From NCBI GenBank assembly GCA_021613335.1, contig JAJTWR010000044.1:2624001-2688000 (forward strand): a stretch of 64,000 bases of DNA, given 5' to 3'. How positions within the stretch are numbered: the first letter of the stretch is position 1; every line of letters begins with the position of its first letter. This DNA comes from Whitmania pigra. Lineage: Eukaryota; Annelida; Clitellata; Hirudinida; Haemopidae. This document shows positions 12,721-24,116 of this stretch, in pieces. Position numbers and translations under genes: made by a program. The notes below the pieces were generated by a model, which did no database searches, was not told the DNA's origin, and saw nothing but the letters and a program-made list of their open reading frames with translations.

Positions 12721-13060
12721 AATTATAGAGCAGCGGGGACATAGCTAGGATATTTTTCGCCCGGGGACAAACTATAAAATTGGCGCGCCCCCATCCACCC
12801 CGTTTAATCACATTATTCTATTACATAGAATAAAGAAAAAAAAATTAAACTTTAATAAAACAAAAGAAGAAGCAAATTTATAGAAATTATATTGACTCAT
12901 TCAGTCACTGCCGTATTCTGATGTCCACAGTCTATAAAAGATTTACTTTTCTTGATTGCGCTGTTGCAAAATGGTCTTTGACATAAGCAAAATCTCTTTT
13001 TTCCAATGTCTCTCTTGCAACTCTAAGTTTACTTATTAAAAAGAGCAAGATCACTTAGAC

Positions 13061-13621
13061 TAGTGGTACACAATCTTTTTTGGCAGAGGGCTAGAAACAG
13101 AATTCGGAAAACCTCCGGGGGCCGAGAAAAAAGAGACCTTGTAAGATATATTCCAAATTTTATACCTCAACAACATCAAGACAACGCAAGCAATAATACA
13201 CATGTACTGGAGAATAAGAACAAACTTATGAACTAGATTGGCTGATGTTCATAGTTAATCTTGACAATTTTAAGTTGACGAGAGTACACAACGGCTGAGG
13301 CCGCATGTCTGTAACAAGCTTTGAGGTATCAGGCTGTTTGTAAATTGCATAACGATTGGAAATAATCAAATATCAAAAATGGCGGAAGCTGTGGAGGTCT
13401 ACTGTCAGTCAAGGTGTATTAAAGCTATAAAATCACGACGCAAGATTATTCGACTGTTTGTTAGTCCAGTAAGAAAATATTTGTGAATTTAGAGATGTAA
13501 ACCCCTGTGCTTCCTCCGTGTTCATTCACAAACTTTAAGAAAAAATGAAAGACCTATTTTTTAAATTTTCTTGTCAGCCTTCGCGGTCCACATGACGCGG
13601 GCCTGAGGTTGTGTACCGTTG
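13061..13621. mobile_element. Non-autonomous hAT element with degraded ends
   Basis: The left end TAGTGGTACACAATCT and right end GGTTGTGTACCGTTG are imperfect inverted repeats about 560 bp apart. The flanking 8-mers (ACTTAGAC left, GCCTAGAT right) match at five of eight positions, consistent with an old 8-bp target duplication. There is no coding capacity. A second hAT element is inserted immediately beside its right end. Confidence 0.6.
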
Positions 13622-13629
13622 GCCTAGAT

Positions 13630-14145
13630 CAGGGGTACTCAAACTTTTTTGGCCGGGGTCCACATTACGTAATTTTCAGATAGGTGGCGGTCCACAAGGG
13701 TCAAAGTCATGCGGACCGGGGGGGTAAAGTAAAAAGTAATGAATTAATATTAAAATGCTGTCAGACTTTTTATTTAGAGTGATGCATGGAACTGCTTGTC
13801 CTTCATGACTTCTATGATATTTGGAGAATAGCTAGTAATTGCAATTCTCAAACAATTTCCAAGATGTACATCAGTTAATTGACTTCGATTTTTAAACTTG
13901 ATAATGTTCATAGTTGAAAATGATGATTCACAGGTGTAAGTTGATCCAAATATTGTCAGAACTGGTAAAGCCAATTTCTTGGAGCAAGAAAGGTATTGAC
14001 CCTCAATTACAAACTTAGACCAGAATTCAGAATTTTTTAACTTTTTAAATTTTTAAATTTATTTTTTTGGAAATAATTGGAGGTCCACTTAAAAGCTATC
14101 GGCGGTCCGGACTGTGGACCGCGGTCCGCAGTTTGAGTACCCCTG
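13630..14145 (-). mobile_element. hAT element with perfect 8-bp target duplication
   Basis: The ends CAGGGGTACTCAAACT and AGTTTGAGTACCCCTG are perfect inverted repeats. The element is flanked by identical 8-bp direct repeats GCCTAGAT (13622-13629 and 14146-14153), the hAT signature. Inside, on the minus strand at 13774-13974, is the C-terminal dimerisation domain of a hAT transposase: YTCESSFSTMN, then RSQLTDVHLGNCLRIA, ending EVMKDKQFHAS. Most of the transposase is missing, so it is an internally deleted copy of 516 bp. Confidence 0.93.
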
Positions 14146-14153
14146 GCCTAGAT

Positions 14154-15953
14154 GATCCTGTCCCACCGAAGCACGCAAAAAAGATAAAATAAGTTTCAAT
14201 TTCCTGAACGATCGCTTGCAATTGAAGCTGCTACTGTTGTTAATAAAATTTGCAGTGAAATTAAAAGATTTGGAAATGAGTCACTTTCACAAAACGCAAT
14301 AAAACCAAGATCTAATGGATTTTCTAATTGAACTTCATTCCGGTTACTGAGCAATATTTTGCAATCGTCAATTTCTGTTAAAAGTTCGTGCCCATTGGTG
14401 TCCGTGTCTTAGTAATTTCCAAAATCTGTGCAATTTTGATAAATTGCATCTGATAGGCAATACCAGATAGCAACACCTGGTGTAAGCCAAGACAAATGCT
14501 CCACTATTCACAGGCTCCATTGCTTCATCAACCAAATAGTGAAACCCTGGTAGTTTGCCCTCAGATATTATCAGCTCCACAACCCATAGTTGTTTTAAAG
14601 CCTGCATTTCCAGTACTGATTTGAGAGTTTCTAACAATTTAACGACTTAAATTTTGTCTTTTCAGTCTATATGCTTTAACCGATTCCAATTTGTATTAGT
14701 GTTCACTTGTGGTTAAAATAAATAAAATTAAAAAATAAAAATATGATGCTAGTTTTACTGATAATTTTAATATAACTAATTAATTTGTAGAAATTTATTT
14801 TCCTGATTCAAGACTTGGACACACATTCATATGGATTAAAGAATTTTAGGGATATCATTACAGAGCTGAAGGTGAACTAAACTACAGTAATGTGATTAAT
14901 TAGTCGATTAGTATGTTGGTAAAGTACTAAGTTGCATTTATTTATTAAATTTGCAAATTTATTGGCATGTAGGTTGGTCGAATGGGTAGCGTTAATGCAT
15001 GCGGCAGTGATAACACTCGTTATGCGTCTTTGCTTTGGAACCCAGGTATGAAGGTCGCCATACTTGTTATTCCAGTTCATGCTCCTTCCAAGACTTCCAT
15101 TAACCATCTATGAAGTTGGTTTGTCAGTGGTCGAGAAACTTGAGAGGAAAGTTAAAAGATAAACGAGAAAATGGCTAGGCTTACCTCTAGCGCTGTCATT
15201 GGTTGCCCTAAACAGTAGGAGCACAAGCCTGGGACTACCATTAAGGTCAATCATGGAAGAGTAAAAACTCTTCAAAATAATAATGCAGTGGATGCTTAAC
15301 AACTCCACAGACAGCAGGATCTGTGAAATGATAAGTTAATATGTGTAATATTCTGACAAAATATGCATTTAGTCGTAGTTGTGTTAATTAACATATTTGA
15401 ACGTGAGGAACACCAATCTGGAAGATACTGTGTTGATAAGTGTTTGCAAGGGGAGCCAGGTGACAAGTGTAAAATGTTCAGAGAATTGATGTGGGTTATT
15501 GGATGCTCATGCACATAAGGAAACACAAGATATCACATACATTTAGAAACATTAGATTTGATGATGTGGCTTATCTATGAATGCATAAAAAATTAAGTAA
15601 TTGCTGCATTGGAGGACATTGTATTAATGAAACAAACATGTTTCATTAGATCCCTAAGATGATTACTTAGTAATACAGTATGTATTTCTATTACATCTAA
15701 TTGTAATTGCAAGAGAAAAAGGATTATAATTTTGAAGACCTGCAAGATATGAGTGCCATGGTTTTTAGATACAGTTACTGCTTCAACATGCCACACCCTG
15801 GAAAACATGTTCTGAGTAAAAACTTTCACGGGTGTCTGTCGGACGAAGGTTGATACTTGATATGATAAAATTGGTGTTAAAAATGGAAACAAATTATATA
15901 TTGATTGTATGAATAAAGGAAGTTAAATCACAGTCACTGCCAACTAATTTCAG
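14154..15953. other. No gene recognised; possible tRNA-derived repeat piece near 14970-15030
   Basis: Open frames on the minus strand (14368-14637, 15108-15308, 15593-15892) have no recognisable domain. The string GGTTGGTCGAATGGG at about 14971 recurs on the minus strand at about 38900 next to a LINE/SINE-like tail, so part of this region is an old dispersed repeat. Upstream exons of the host gene whose first visible exon starts at 15954 should lie here or further left, but I could not find them. Confidence 0.4.
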
Positions 15954-18900
15954 GCATTAATCCAGAATTCAAGAGCAGCCTCAAGACATTAACAGGGTTC
16001 ATCTTCGATCCAACTCGTCTAGCCGTCAATAAAATATATAAATGGAAGGGTATTATTCCATTGCTTCAAGGTGACGACACAAGTTTATTCTTTCTTTTTG
16101 TAGTGCACATTCACAAAAATCTTGATTACTTTTTTACAGTTTTTAAATCATTTATTTAAAAAATCTGAACCGATAAACCAAAAACAAAAGAAATCACAAC
16201 TTCAGGGTGTTTCCCAAAGGAATTGCCATCTAGGGGATAACTAGTTATGAAATTATTATTATTAGATTACTGTGACATGTATGAAAGTTTTTACATAACT
16301 GGTAAACTGAAAATGCTAATTTTACTGTTAATGAACCTGAGAAAATTGATTATGTAATAATGAAAAATTAATAAATAACTTAATAATATTAAGTTAATAT
16401 GGCCAACTTTCCCAATGAGATCTTTGAAAGCCCAGATTGCAATACCAAAAAATCCAAGGAAAGCTCAGATCATATTAAACCATCTTTTATTGTCAATTAT
16501 TATCATTTTTAAATTACTATTCATGCATTATACATAGGGGTTCCCAATTAAATCAAGATCAGATTATTAATGAGAGAAGTCAAACAATTTTATTTCGAAT
16601 TTTTTTTTATTTAAAACCAAATGAAATAATGTTTTAATAAGATGTCATTCCTCCTTTCTTAGAAATAACATCTATGCACCTATTTTTCATGGAGAAAATC
16701 AGTGTTTTGATGATGTTTTCATTCAAATTTCTACAGGCGCTCCAAATCACTTCTTTCAAATCATTTTCTGTTATATTGCTGTCCATTGCCATAAACTGAT
16801 CTTGAAAGAAGGCCCCAGACATTTTCAATCGGATTCAAGTCGGGTAAACACGCAGGCCAGTCCATCACTTGCATGTTGGACTCCTGGAAAAATTCACTGG
16901 TTGCCTTGGAAACATGAATGGGAGCATTATCTTGCTGAAATTCATGTTGTTTTGTTTCAGCTAAAGGAAGGGGATGATCCTTGAGCATTTTGATGTACTT
17001 CTGAGAGTCCTGCTTCCCTTTCAAAATCACCAGTTCAGTCCTCCCAAATGCTAAAATTCCTCCCCAGACCAGAACCTCCTCCATGTCCTCTGTTATAAAA
17101 AACATCTTTTTCTTTTCTGAGTACATGCCAGTAGTATTTATAACCATCTGGCCCATCAAGTTGAATTTTTTTTCATCTGTGAAAATTATGCGTTCCCATA
17201 TTTCATTGTAGCTGACCATCTTTCCAAATTGACCAAAAATAGATTCCTGACCCAGGCATCATAGGGCTGCAACTCTTTCGTAATAAAATAGTCATGAAAT
17301 GATGCCATCAGAGTGCCTAGGTGAGCCAAAATGTCGCCTTTAAGAGAAGTTGGTATGGTGCCAGCTGCATCCAGACTGGGTCGCAGAGACTCTTCTAATC
17401 TCGGAAAATTAGCAAAGTTGTTATTCTCCACTCTTCTGATCCACAGGGGCAGCTTCTCCAGAAATGAGCCTAGTTTCTCACCAGCATCAATAACAGTCAT
17501 GTTAGGACCCCGAATCTTAGTGTTAAGCTCATTTAAATGGGTGAAAATGTCAGCCAAATATACCAGTGATAGGCTGAATTCTGACAGACAAAATATACTT
17601 TCAAGGTCACTCTGTTTCTCTTGTAAGAACATGGATACCTCAATCTGCAGTTCCATTAGTCGGCTGTGTTTTTTAAACGTATGTTTGCTAAAATTGACAC
17701 TTAAAATTGTACTTTATCATAAACTCTGTTCCATACTCGTTACTTGTGCATAAATATTATTCACGGATTTTTTAAAAAGTTAGTTTTAAAATAATTTTGA
17801 AGATTTTTTATGCTGATTTTTGAAAAGTACACCACGGCTCCCCTGGACCCTCTTCGCGGCTATCAGGTTGGGAACCCCTGTTTTAGCTGTTTACACAAAT
17901 ATTCTCCTTGTGAAGTCTCCCTGATAAGACGTCTCTGAATCTGATTCGAAAGTTTTTTCGGTCTTCCGCCCTGTACTTCTTCTCATATGAGTCTGGGTCA
18001 TCCAAAAAACATTTGATGACAGCTCTTGACCTATTCAACTCATTTGCAATCTTTCTTATTGAATAGTTTGCCTTCCTAAAGGCCTTAACTTGCCCTCTTT
18101 CTCCCTCTGTCGAATCTGCAACCTTCCTCATGTTCCTCATGATGAAATGAATGTAAAAGGAAGTTTTGAATTTCCCACTCCTTATGTAGCTTTCTTAATG
18201 ACAATTTAATGTTTGATCCTTCTAATAAGACTTTAAAATTGATGAAGCAAGCCCAAACCGGAAACTGTCGTAATAATATTTCCAGGCCAAAAATGGTTCA
18301 TTTGAATAATTTACGGAAACCATTGACCCAGATGAAAGAAAATTTTGCATGATGCTTATAAATGATGTTTTATTTAATTGCTGAAAATTTCAGTAAGATA
18401 TGTTAATTTGTAAGGAAATTATCCATAAAAAGTGGGTATGTCATAACAATATTTCTATCACTGTATATATTTAAACCAGGGGTCTCCAAACTATGGCCCG
18501 TAGAAAAAAATACGGAAATTTCAGACAATGGTAGTATGAATAAATTGACAAGCTTTTATGAATTAAACATGTTTAGTTTTCAAAATATTTATTCTGAAAA
18601 ATGGAAATTTTTTTAACAACTTCACAATTACTGAGTTGGACAGTCGACAGTCATGCCAAAATTTTGTCCATTCGCCGATCTCTAGATCTAACCCAATAAT
18701 TAGCATTATAAAAATTTTTCTATCAACAAATAAGTTGATCTTGTATATAATAATTATATTAATAAAAATAATGACCAGTCCTTCTGCAAAGTTTTCCAAG
18801 GAGAAAATCTCCCAGAACAAAAGACTTTGATGGAGGTGATTCCAATCAATCATTATAGTTATTTATTGTTGTAATTAGTAAACTTATTAACATTTTCTTT

Positions 18901-19422
18901 ATTCACTTCTTGTTCTGGCAAAGGCTTCTGAGAAAGCAATAAATATGACTCGTGAGGATGAGATTGAATATATGTTTGGAGAGGGCCCAGTCAAGGTAGC
19001 ATAATTAGTGAATATTTTGGTAACTTGTGCATTTGTTGTTTTAACCAAACAGAATAGGCAAATGAAACTTTTGAAGATTGTTCAGCAACATGAAAGAGAG
19101 TTGAAGGTAGTTATTATAATTATTTGATAAAGTTATTTGTTGTTATTATTATTCTATAATTCATACAAAGGCTAAAGAAGAAGCAAGGATTGATGTTGCT
19201 ATGGATGAAGCCATAAATATGTACAAATATTATATGGGCAAGGTAGGAAGATGGTGATATTGATACCACCATTAAATAATCCTAGTGATAATGTGATGAT
19301 TTTGAATTCAAGAGTTGCTTATATTTTATACAGGCATATGATGCATGCAAGCAAGATTTGGAGTCTGGGTGGTTGACGAGTTATCACATTCAAAGCTATC
19401 TCAATGCCTGTGTATTATTGAA
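15954..19422 (+). CDS. Partial host gene, possible atlastin/GBP-like middle domain (five exons seen)
   Basis: The five exons with good splice sites are 15954-16070, 18924-18995, 19053-19106, 19171-19242 and 19334-19422. The last four join in phase and read ASEKAINMTREDEIEY..., NRQMKLLKIVQQHERELK, AKEEARIDVAMDEAINMYKY, then AYDACKQDLESGWLTSYH. The first reads INPEFKSSLKTLTGFIFDPT and ends in phase 1, so at least one exon between 16070 and 18924 is missing, probably obscured by the transposons there. The pattern (FK..L..L...L.P..L.V..I then A.EEA...A...A...Y...M) resembles the helical middle domain of atlastin-type dynamin-like GTPases, but no G domain was found. The family call is tentative; the exons themselves are more secure. 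Downstream exons were not found. Confidence 0.42.
16634..18180 (-). pseudogene. Tc1-like (DD34E) transposase, split by a hAT fragment
   Basis: The N-terminal helix-turn-helix part is at 17883-18140 (EGERGQVKAFRKANYSIRKI, then ANELNRSRAVIKCFL). The catalytic part is at 16634-17219 with IIFTDEKKFN (first Asp), QQDNAPIHVSK (second Asp) and LPDLNPIENVWGLL (Glu), the DD34E triad. A frameshift near 16800 separates the last 60 residues. Sequence from 17220 to 17881 between the halves is hAT-derived. It is therefore an inactive Tc1 copy later interrupted, all within an intron of the putative atlastin-like gene and on the opposite strand. Confidence 0.88.
17220..17881 (-). pseudogene. hAT (ZBED/SCAND3-like) transposase fragment with one TIR
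   Basis: The minus-strand frame reads LQEKQSDLESIFCLSEFSLS, AYLADIF-like helical segments and GEKLGSFLEKLPLWIRRVEN, typical of the hAT C-terminal half in SCAND3/ZBED-like proteins. The end at 17865-17881 is CAGGTTGGGAACCCCTG, i.e. a terminal CAGGGGTTCCCAACCTG on the minus strand. The opposite terminus is absent at the junction with the Tc1 sequence near 17220. Confidence 0.75.
18478..18520. mobile_element. hAT-like terminus (unpaired)
   Basis: CAGGGGTCTCCAAACTATGG at about 18478 is a typical hAT end. No matching inverted end was found before the host exon at 18924, so the element is truncated. Confidence 0.45.
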
Positions 19423-19859
19423 GTAAGCTATGATTGAGGATGCATATAATGGATAAAGTATTTATTAACTAAAAATTTTAATTTAATGGTTAATGGATCT
19501 CAGTGATTTCAACATGTTATAATGATTTATGAATGCTCATTATATAGTTCTCTTAACTGTTGGGATATGTCATTTATCGGGCAGAAAAATCAAATCAATA
19601 AATCAAGACTCAAATATTTAGAAAGTGATTATATTCTAATTTAAGAGGCACTAATATAAATGCAAAAGAAGCCAACAACAACTAAATACAATAATCAGAT
19701 TATAAAACCGTCGCTCTCATGTCCAGGCAAAATCCAAACTCATCCGCTTCTCTCACCTACAACTCTCTGTGCTCTTCCCCTTCTAAAACTCCACTGTCAT
19801 ACACTGTATTTTATTAACTAATCATTTCATGACAAGATGATTAGGACAGACTGTCACCT

Positions 19860-19960
19860 CATATACCCTCAATGCAATGCAGGCTGGGTTGCGAATACGA
19901 CTGTTGCTTTTACCATTAATCACACCTACCCTCTGAGCCATCTTCCATGCCATAAAGTTG
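19860..19960. repeat. SINE-like fragment
   Basis: GCAGGCTGGGTTGCGAATAC at about 19880 recurs in diverged form at about 39457 and, reverse-complemented, at about 49838. It is a dispersed repeat with a B-box-like GGGTTNCGAA core. Confidence 0.5.
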
Positions 19961-19972
19961 ATATTGAAATAT

Positions 19973-20270
19973 CTGTTATTCAGTTCCGTTAACTGAATCG
20001 TGCTCTAATAAACTTATTAGTTAACTTGCTTATTTGCGGACTCCCGGGTTATTTCATTGGTGTCAGGAGTGGGATTCCAAAAAGTAAGTCATGGGCAAGG
20101 TCTTAGAAAATTTAACTTTTGCTGAAATGAGACGTGAGCTTAAGTTGAGGCAAATGGATTCGAAAGGCTCCAGGGAAGAATTGCAGGATCGCCTGCAGTC
20201 GTGGATAATAGACCAGGATGAAGATCCAGAGTTCTATTTGGGTATTAAGATTAAAGATTCCAGCTATTAA
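19973..20270 (+). mobile_element. Ty3/gypsy-like LTR end, tRNA-Leu primer-binding site and gag start
   Basis: 19973-20056 is the last ~84 bp of the LTR family seen at 7743 and 26120, ending TTATTTCA. One base later, 20058-20076 reads TGGTGTCAGGAGTGGGATT, complementary to the 3' end of animal tRNA-Leu (…CCCACTTCTGACA plus CCA), a primer-binding site. An ATG at 20091 opens a frame starting MGKVLENLTFAEMRRELK, whose repeated L..R spacing resembles a SAP-type helix pair found at the start of some gag proteins. The frame runs into Tc1 transposon sequence after about 50 residues, so gag is truncated. Confidence 0.8.
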
Positions 20271-20808
20271 AAACCTTTACAAGTTGGCAAGAGTGGAATG
20301 GGCCAAAACCATGCTCTCCCACAGAGATGGTTGGGGCAATATTATTTTTTCAGATGAGAAGAAATTTAACCAGGATGGACTTGAAAGTCATCAGTTCTAT
20401 TGGCATGACCTCAGATTAGGAAAAAAAACATTTTCTAGTCAAAATCATGGAGCAGGATCGGTGATGATTTGGGGAGGAATATCAAGTGAAGGATTGAATG
20501 AATTAGCCTTTCTGGATAGGAGAAAGTCTTCGGTGGATTACATCAAAGTTTTAGGAAATGATCTCTTGCCTTTTGGGAAGATCATTATGAAGGAAATTTT
20601 ATTTCCCAGCAACATAATGTCCCGATCCAGACTTCCAAGTTGACAAAGACATTTTTACAGAGCACAAATCTGAAAGTTTTGAGTTGGCCAGCTTGTTTCC
20701 AGGACTTAAATTTTATAGAAAATGTCTGGGAAATGTCGTCAAAACTTGTTTACAACAACGGAAGGCAGTTTTACTCAAAATCTGACCTGGAAAACGCCAC
20801 CAGGAGTG
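20237..20808 (+). pseudogene. Tc1-like transposase fragment
   Basis: The frame 20218-20643 contains WGNIIFSDEKKFNQDG, GAGSVMIWGGISS and DYIKVLGNDLLPF, the order expected for a Tc1 catalytic core. A frameshift near 20600 is followed by a degraded SWPACFQDLNFIENVWEM (DLNPIENVW box) and an NGRQF end. The N-terminal DNA-binding part is missing; the join is to gag sequence. It is related to, but not the same copy as, the minus-strand Tc1 at 16.6-18.2 kb. Confidence 0.85.
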
Positions 20809-21760
20809 CCTAGAAATTCCAAAGTCAGACTGGAGTCTCTCCAACAATATCTGGTGGTTTATGGTATCAAAGGCAGCCGAGAGGTCGAGTCCGACCATCA
20901 CAGAGCAATTGCCCTTGCCATAGATGTCGGTGAAATTGTTGAAGGTATGCGAAGGGGCTGTTTCTGAGAGAAACCAGATCCCAAGGCAGATTGAAGTGAA
21001 GAGAAGTTAGAGGATGCTGTGATATGAGGCCGAATTCTGGAGAGAATGAGTCTTTCTAGCAGTTTTGACATAGTAGACAGGTTGGAGATAGATCTGTAAT
21101 TACTAGGCAAGCTTGGATCAAGGCTTGGCTTTTTTAGAAAGGGAAGGACTTGGGCCCTCTTGAATATGGACGGAAAAGCGCCAGTACTGAAAGAAAGGTT
21201 TGCTAGTTTAGAGAAAATTGGGGATAGAATTAGAGCAAATTTCTTGAGAAGAAGAGTGGGGAGAGTATCGAGAGGAGATGACTTGTTGGGCAGTGAGCGA
21301 ATAAGCTTGAGAACCTCTTCCGAAGACTCAGGTTTTAAGACTGAGATTGGGGTGCCTGAGAATTGCCTGACTGAAAAAGATGAGATGATTGATGAAGCGA
21401 GGGTGTTGGCGATTGATTCGAGATTTTGGTGATTTTCGAGATGAAAAAAGAGTTAAAAGAATTGACCAAGTCTGAGCACTCATCGTCGGTATAATATTGA
21501 GGAGGACGGCTGTGATGCAGTTTGTGAAGAGAGCGCCACATGGAACGGGGGTTTACATTAGACTTGAGTTCTGCCTTGATGGAGGAGGCCCTAGAGTTTA
21601 GGATGGCAATCTTGGCTGTTTCCTTGGCGGACTTGTAGAGTTGCGATGACGTTCCAAGCGCCGGCAGACTTTCTTTGCCTCGACTGCTTCATGAGAGAGC
21701 TGGTAATTAGGTTGGTGACCGACTAGAATGGAAAACTTCCTGATTGGGGCGTGTTTTAAA
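20809..21760 (-). pseudogene. L2/CR1-like LINE ORF2 fragment
   Basis: Read from 21760 downward, the minus strand gives the linker region (KSAKETAKIAILNSRASS, MWRSLHKLHHSRPP), then LKPESSEEVLKLIRSLPNKS, then the RT motifs PSNYRSISNLSTMSKLLERL and GLDLSAAFDTINHQILLERL. The spacing is that of L2/CR1-type elements. Stops and frameshifts occur between blocks, and it breaks off at the Tc1 junction at about 20809, before the catalytic Asp-Asp box. It is a different family from the plus-strand LINE at 10.9-12.7 kb. Confidence 0.85.
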
Positions 21761-21789
21761 GTTATTGAAAATAACAGAAACATTATTTT

Positions 21790-22057
21790 TTATTACACTC
21801 TTTTTCTGTTTCTTTTTCACTAGGTTTGTAGTCATTTTTCGATGATTTTTTAAAGTGTCTTTCATGGTTATTGGACGCCCCGAAATCACGTTTTTGGAAT
21901 GTTAAAGTTAATGCACTAACATATTTTGACGAAAATTTAAGAGATGATCACAAATATATAAATACATAACATATTAAAATTTCCCCAAATTCAAATTTTT
22001 CTTTATCGAGTTATCACGAAATAATGGGGTGTCCTCATGTATTCGGTCCTGACTGTA
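21790..22057 (-). mobile_element. Tc1/mariner-type element end
   Basis: On the minus strand the sequence starts TACAGTCAGGACCGAATACA at 22057, followed by an A/T-rich leader and a short frame starting MKDTLKNHRKMTTNLV. A TA-anchored CAGT terminus with this leader is typical of Tc1/mariner elements. The rest of the element is missing; it abuts LINE sequence near 21760. Confidence 0.55.
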
Positions 22058-22902
22058 TTTTACCCAGATGACGGTTAAATGTACTGTTAAATATTGTTAC
22101 TCTTAATCACTGTAAATTGTAACCACGACCTAATAGATCTGTTTTTACACTTTCCATGAGCATTTCAACAAACATTGGCTAAAATATAGCTTCGGAAGTC
22201 ATAGAATGATGAAAACACTGAAAACAAAAACCCTAAAACAAGCTAAACTTTGAGACCAGTGCTAAAGGAAGATCATGTTGACATATCTGATCAAGCTTGG
22301 AGGTTTGGCAAACGTACTAAAACAAAAATGAATATAATATGCCAGAAGTGTTACCTAAAAATTTCACGGGCAAAGCTTGATTCTTCACGGTTTTCCAGAG
22401 TTAAAGACGGGGTTAGGGATATTGACGGTACCGAATGAGCTGCTACCAATGCGTTGGCTTTTACCAGTGACTTGGCCATCGACAGATGCCATAATTCTGG
22501 TGGAGCTGACTCTTCCACGTGAAGAAAGAATAGAGCGCAGTGCGCCCAAAGCAGATAAACCATGAGGAAATGACCTTTTTTGTGTCTAAAGTCAGGGGGT
22601 GGTAACGGCCCCCTCTGTCCCCAACTTACGTCGGCAAATGCTTTTTTTATTAGGATTGGATTGTAGAGCTAGTAAAGAACACAGGCCATGTAAGGTGCTC
22701 ACTGAAAATTGCTCAGTCCCGGAGACATAGCTATGTAGGACAAGGAGGCTAGAGTCAAACCGATAATTTAGGTCCCACCTTACATTGGTATCAAATTTTG
22801 ATAATTTGGTGTTTTCTCTGACCAATTTGGCGCTCGGCGACCCTTAGCTACACGCCGCTTCCACTGCAAAGCCAGATATCGCAGATTTCCATCGATCAGG
22901 AC
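22058..22902. other. Unassigned repeat-like sequence
   Basis: No coding sequence recognised. Around 22590-22860 there are strings (GGCCCCCTCTGTCCCC at the left and GGCGCTCGGCGACCC...TAGCTACACGCCGC at the right) resembling hAT ends of the 'cgtagctaggg' type, also seen near 12733-12800, but I could not define a pair of termini. Confidence 0.4.
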
Positions 22903-24116
22903 CAGTGATGGGCAAAAATCGAATCGAATCGAATCTCAATGGTCAAATCTCAAATCATTTGTAAAATGATTTAAATCTCAACAACCAAATCTCAAATAGA
23001 ATCAAAAAATTCCAAATAGAATCAAATCCCAAATTGAATCAAATCTTCCAAAATTTACTGCTGCCCTAGCTTCGCAAATTTTTTCATGCAAAACACAATG
23101 AAATTAACAGCCAACATTTTTACAGTTTTATTACCGTTTAAAAAAATCATTAAAGCCCAGTTTGAGTCCATCACCTTGCAGCACCTGTGTTGCTTCTTCA
23201 AATGGCTCAAGTAAAGAAACAAGCTTAAGCAGCAAAGAACGTGAAACTGTGATTCAAGGGACACGTGCACCTGAGCTGCATTTGACTTCCTTGGCTTTAA
23301 CTAGAGTTTCATTAACCGCCATTATCCGTACTGCAGCTTGAGATAATCTTCTTAGCATTATCAGATTGGAGTTCCATCTGGTAGGCACAGCGGCTAACAA
23401 AGTCAAATCATCTGATTTTTTATGGAGCTCTTCATTCCAGTATAGTGACCTGCGGAAGAAAACAACTACATCGCTGGTTTCGTTTAAAATTTTCTCTGCT
23501 AAAGGATCAGTTTTTAGTGCATCTTTAACAGCTAGCTGCAAGGTATGTGCAAAACATGGAAGTCGATGGGTTGTTCCTAAAACATGATTGTCCTGAAGAA
23601 TATCCTCATTGTCATCAAAATTTTCATCTGACAAAAACTCTGAAATTTCATCAATATCATTCAATGGCTCTGAAGCCTCATCACGTTCTCTAATTTGACT
23701 TTTGTTTTCCTGTTGATCAAAGGCAAACCTGGCAGCTTCCTCGGAAAATATTGTGAATGCTTTGAGCATGTTTCTGGCATTGTCAGTAACAACATATCCA
23801 ATGTCAATGTTCTGCAACCCATACTCTGACAGTATTTCCTCAAAAGCTGCACAAATACAAGTAGAACAAAAGCATGTAACCTACAACAATGTTTATTTAA
23901 CGAGGAGCACGCCAAAGATATAGAATTCTTAAATTTATAACCATTTTTACAAAATTAAAAATATATAACCATCTTTATTTCAATGATTCGATTTGAAAAA
24001 GCAAATCGAATAAAAAAAGGCAAATCTAATCGAATCAAAATCACTGAGGCCAAAATCGAATCCAACAATGTTCAAATCGAATCGCAACCTTGCCTAATTT
24101 GATTCTCCCATCACTG
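22903..24116 (-). mobile_element. hAT element with complete ends and perfect 8-bp TSD
   Basis: Bounded by CAGTGATGGGC at 22903 and CCCATCACTG ending at 24116, and flanked by identical 8-mers ATCAGGAC (22895-22902 and 24117-24124). The minus-strand frame 23254-23817 encodes a transposase middle part: IDIGYVVTDNARNMLKAF, LPCFAHTLQLAVKDALK and LAAVPTRWNSNLIMLRRLSQ, the ZBED-type hAT order. The N-terminal BED finger and the C-terminal dimerisation domain are absent, so this 1.2-kb copy is an internal-deletion derivative. Subterminal regions are rich in GATTTGA/TCGAATC-like repeats. It is the sister copy of the element at 9.3-10.4 kb. Confidence 0.95.

Noticed and set aside
12733..12800. hAT terminus (GGGGACATAGCTAGG...GCGCCCCC)
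   Set aside because: It looks like a known type of hAT end, but neither a partner end nor a target duplication could be located, so it is not listed as an element.
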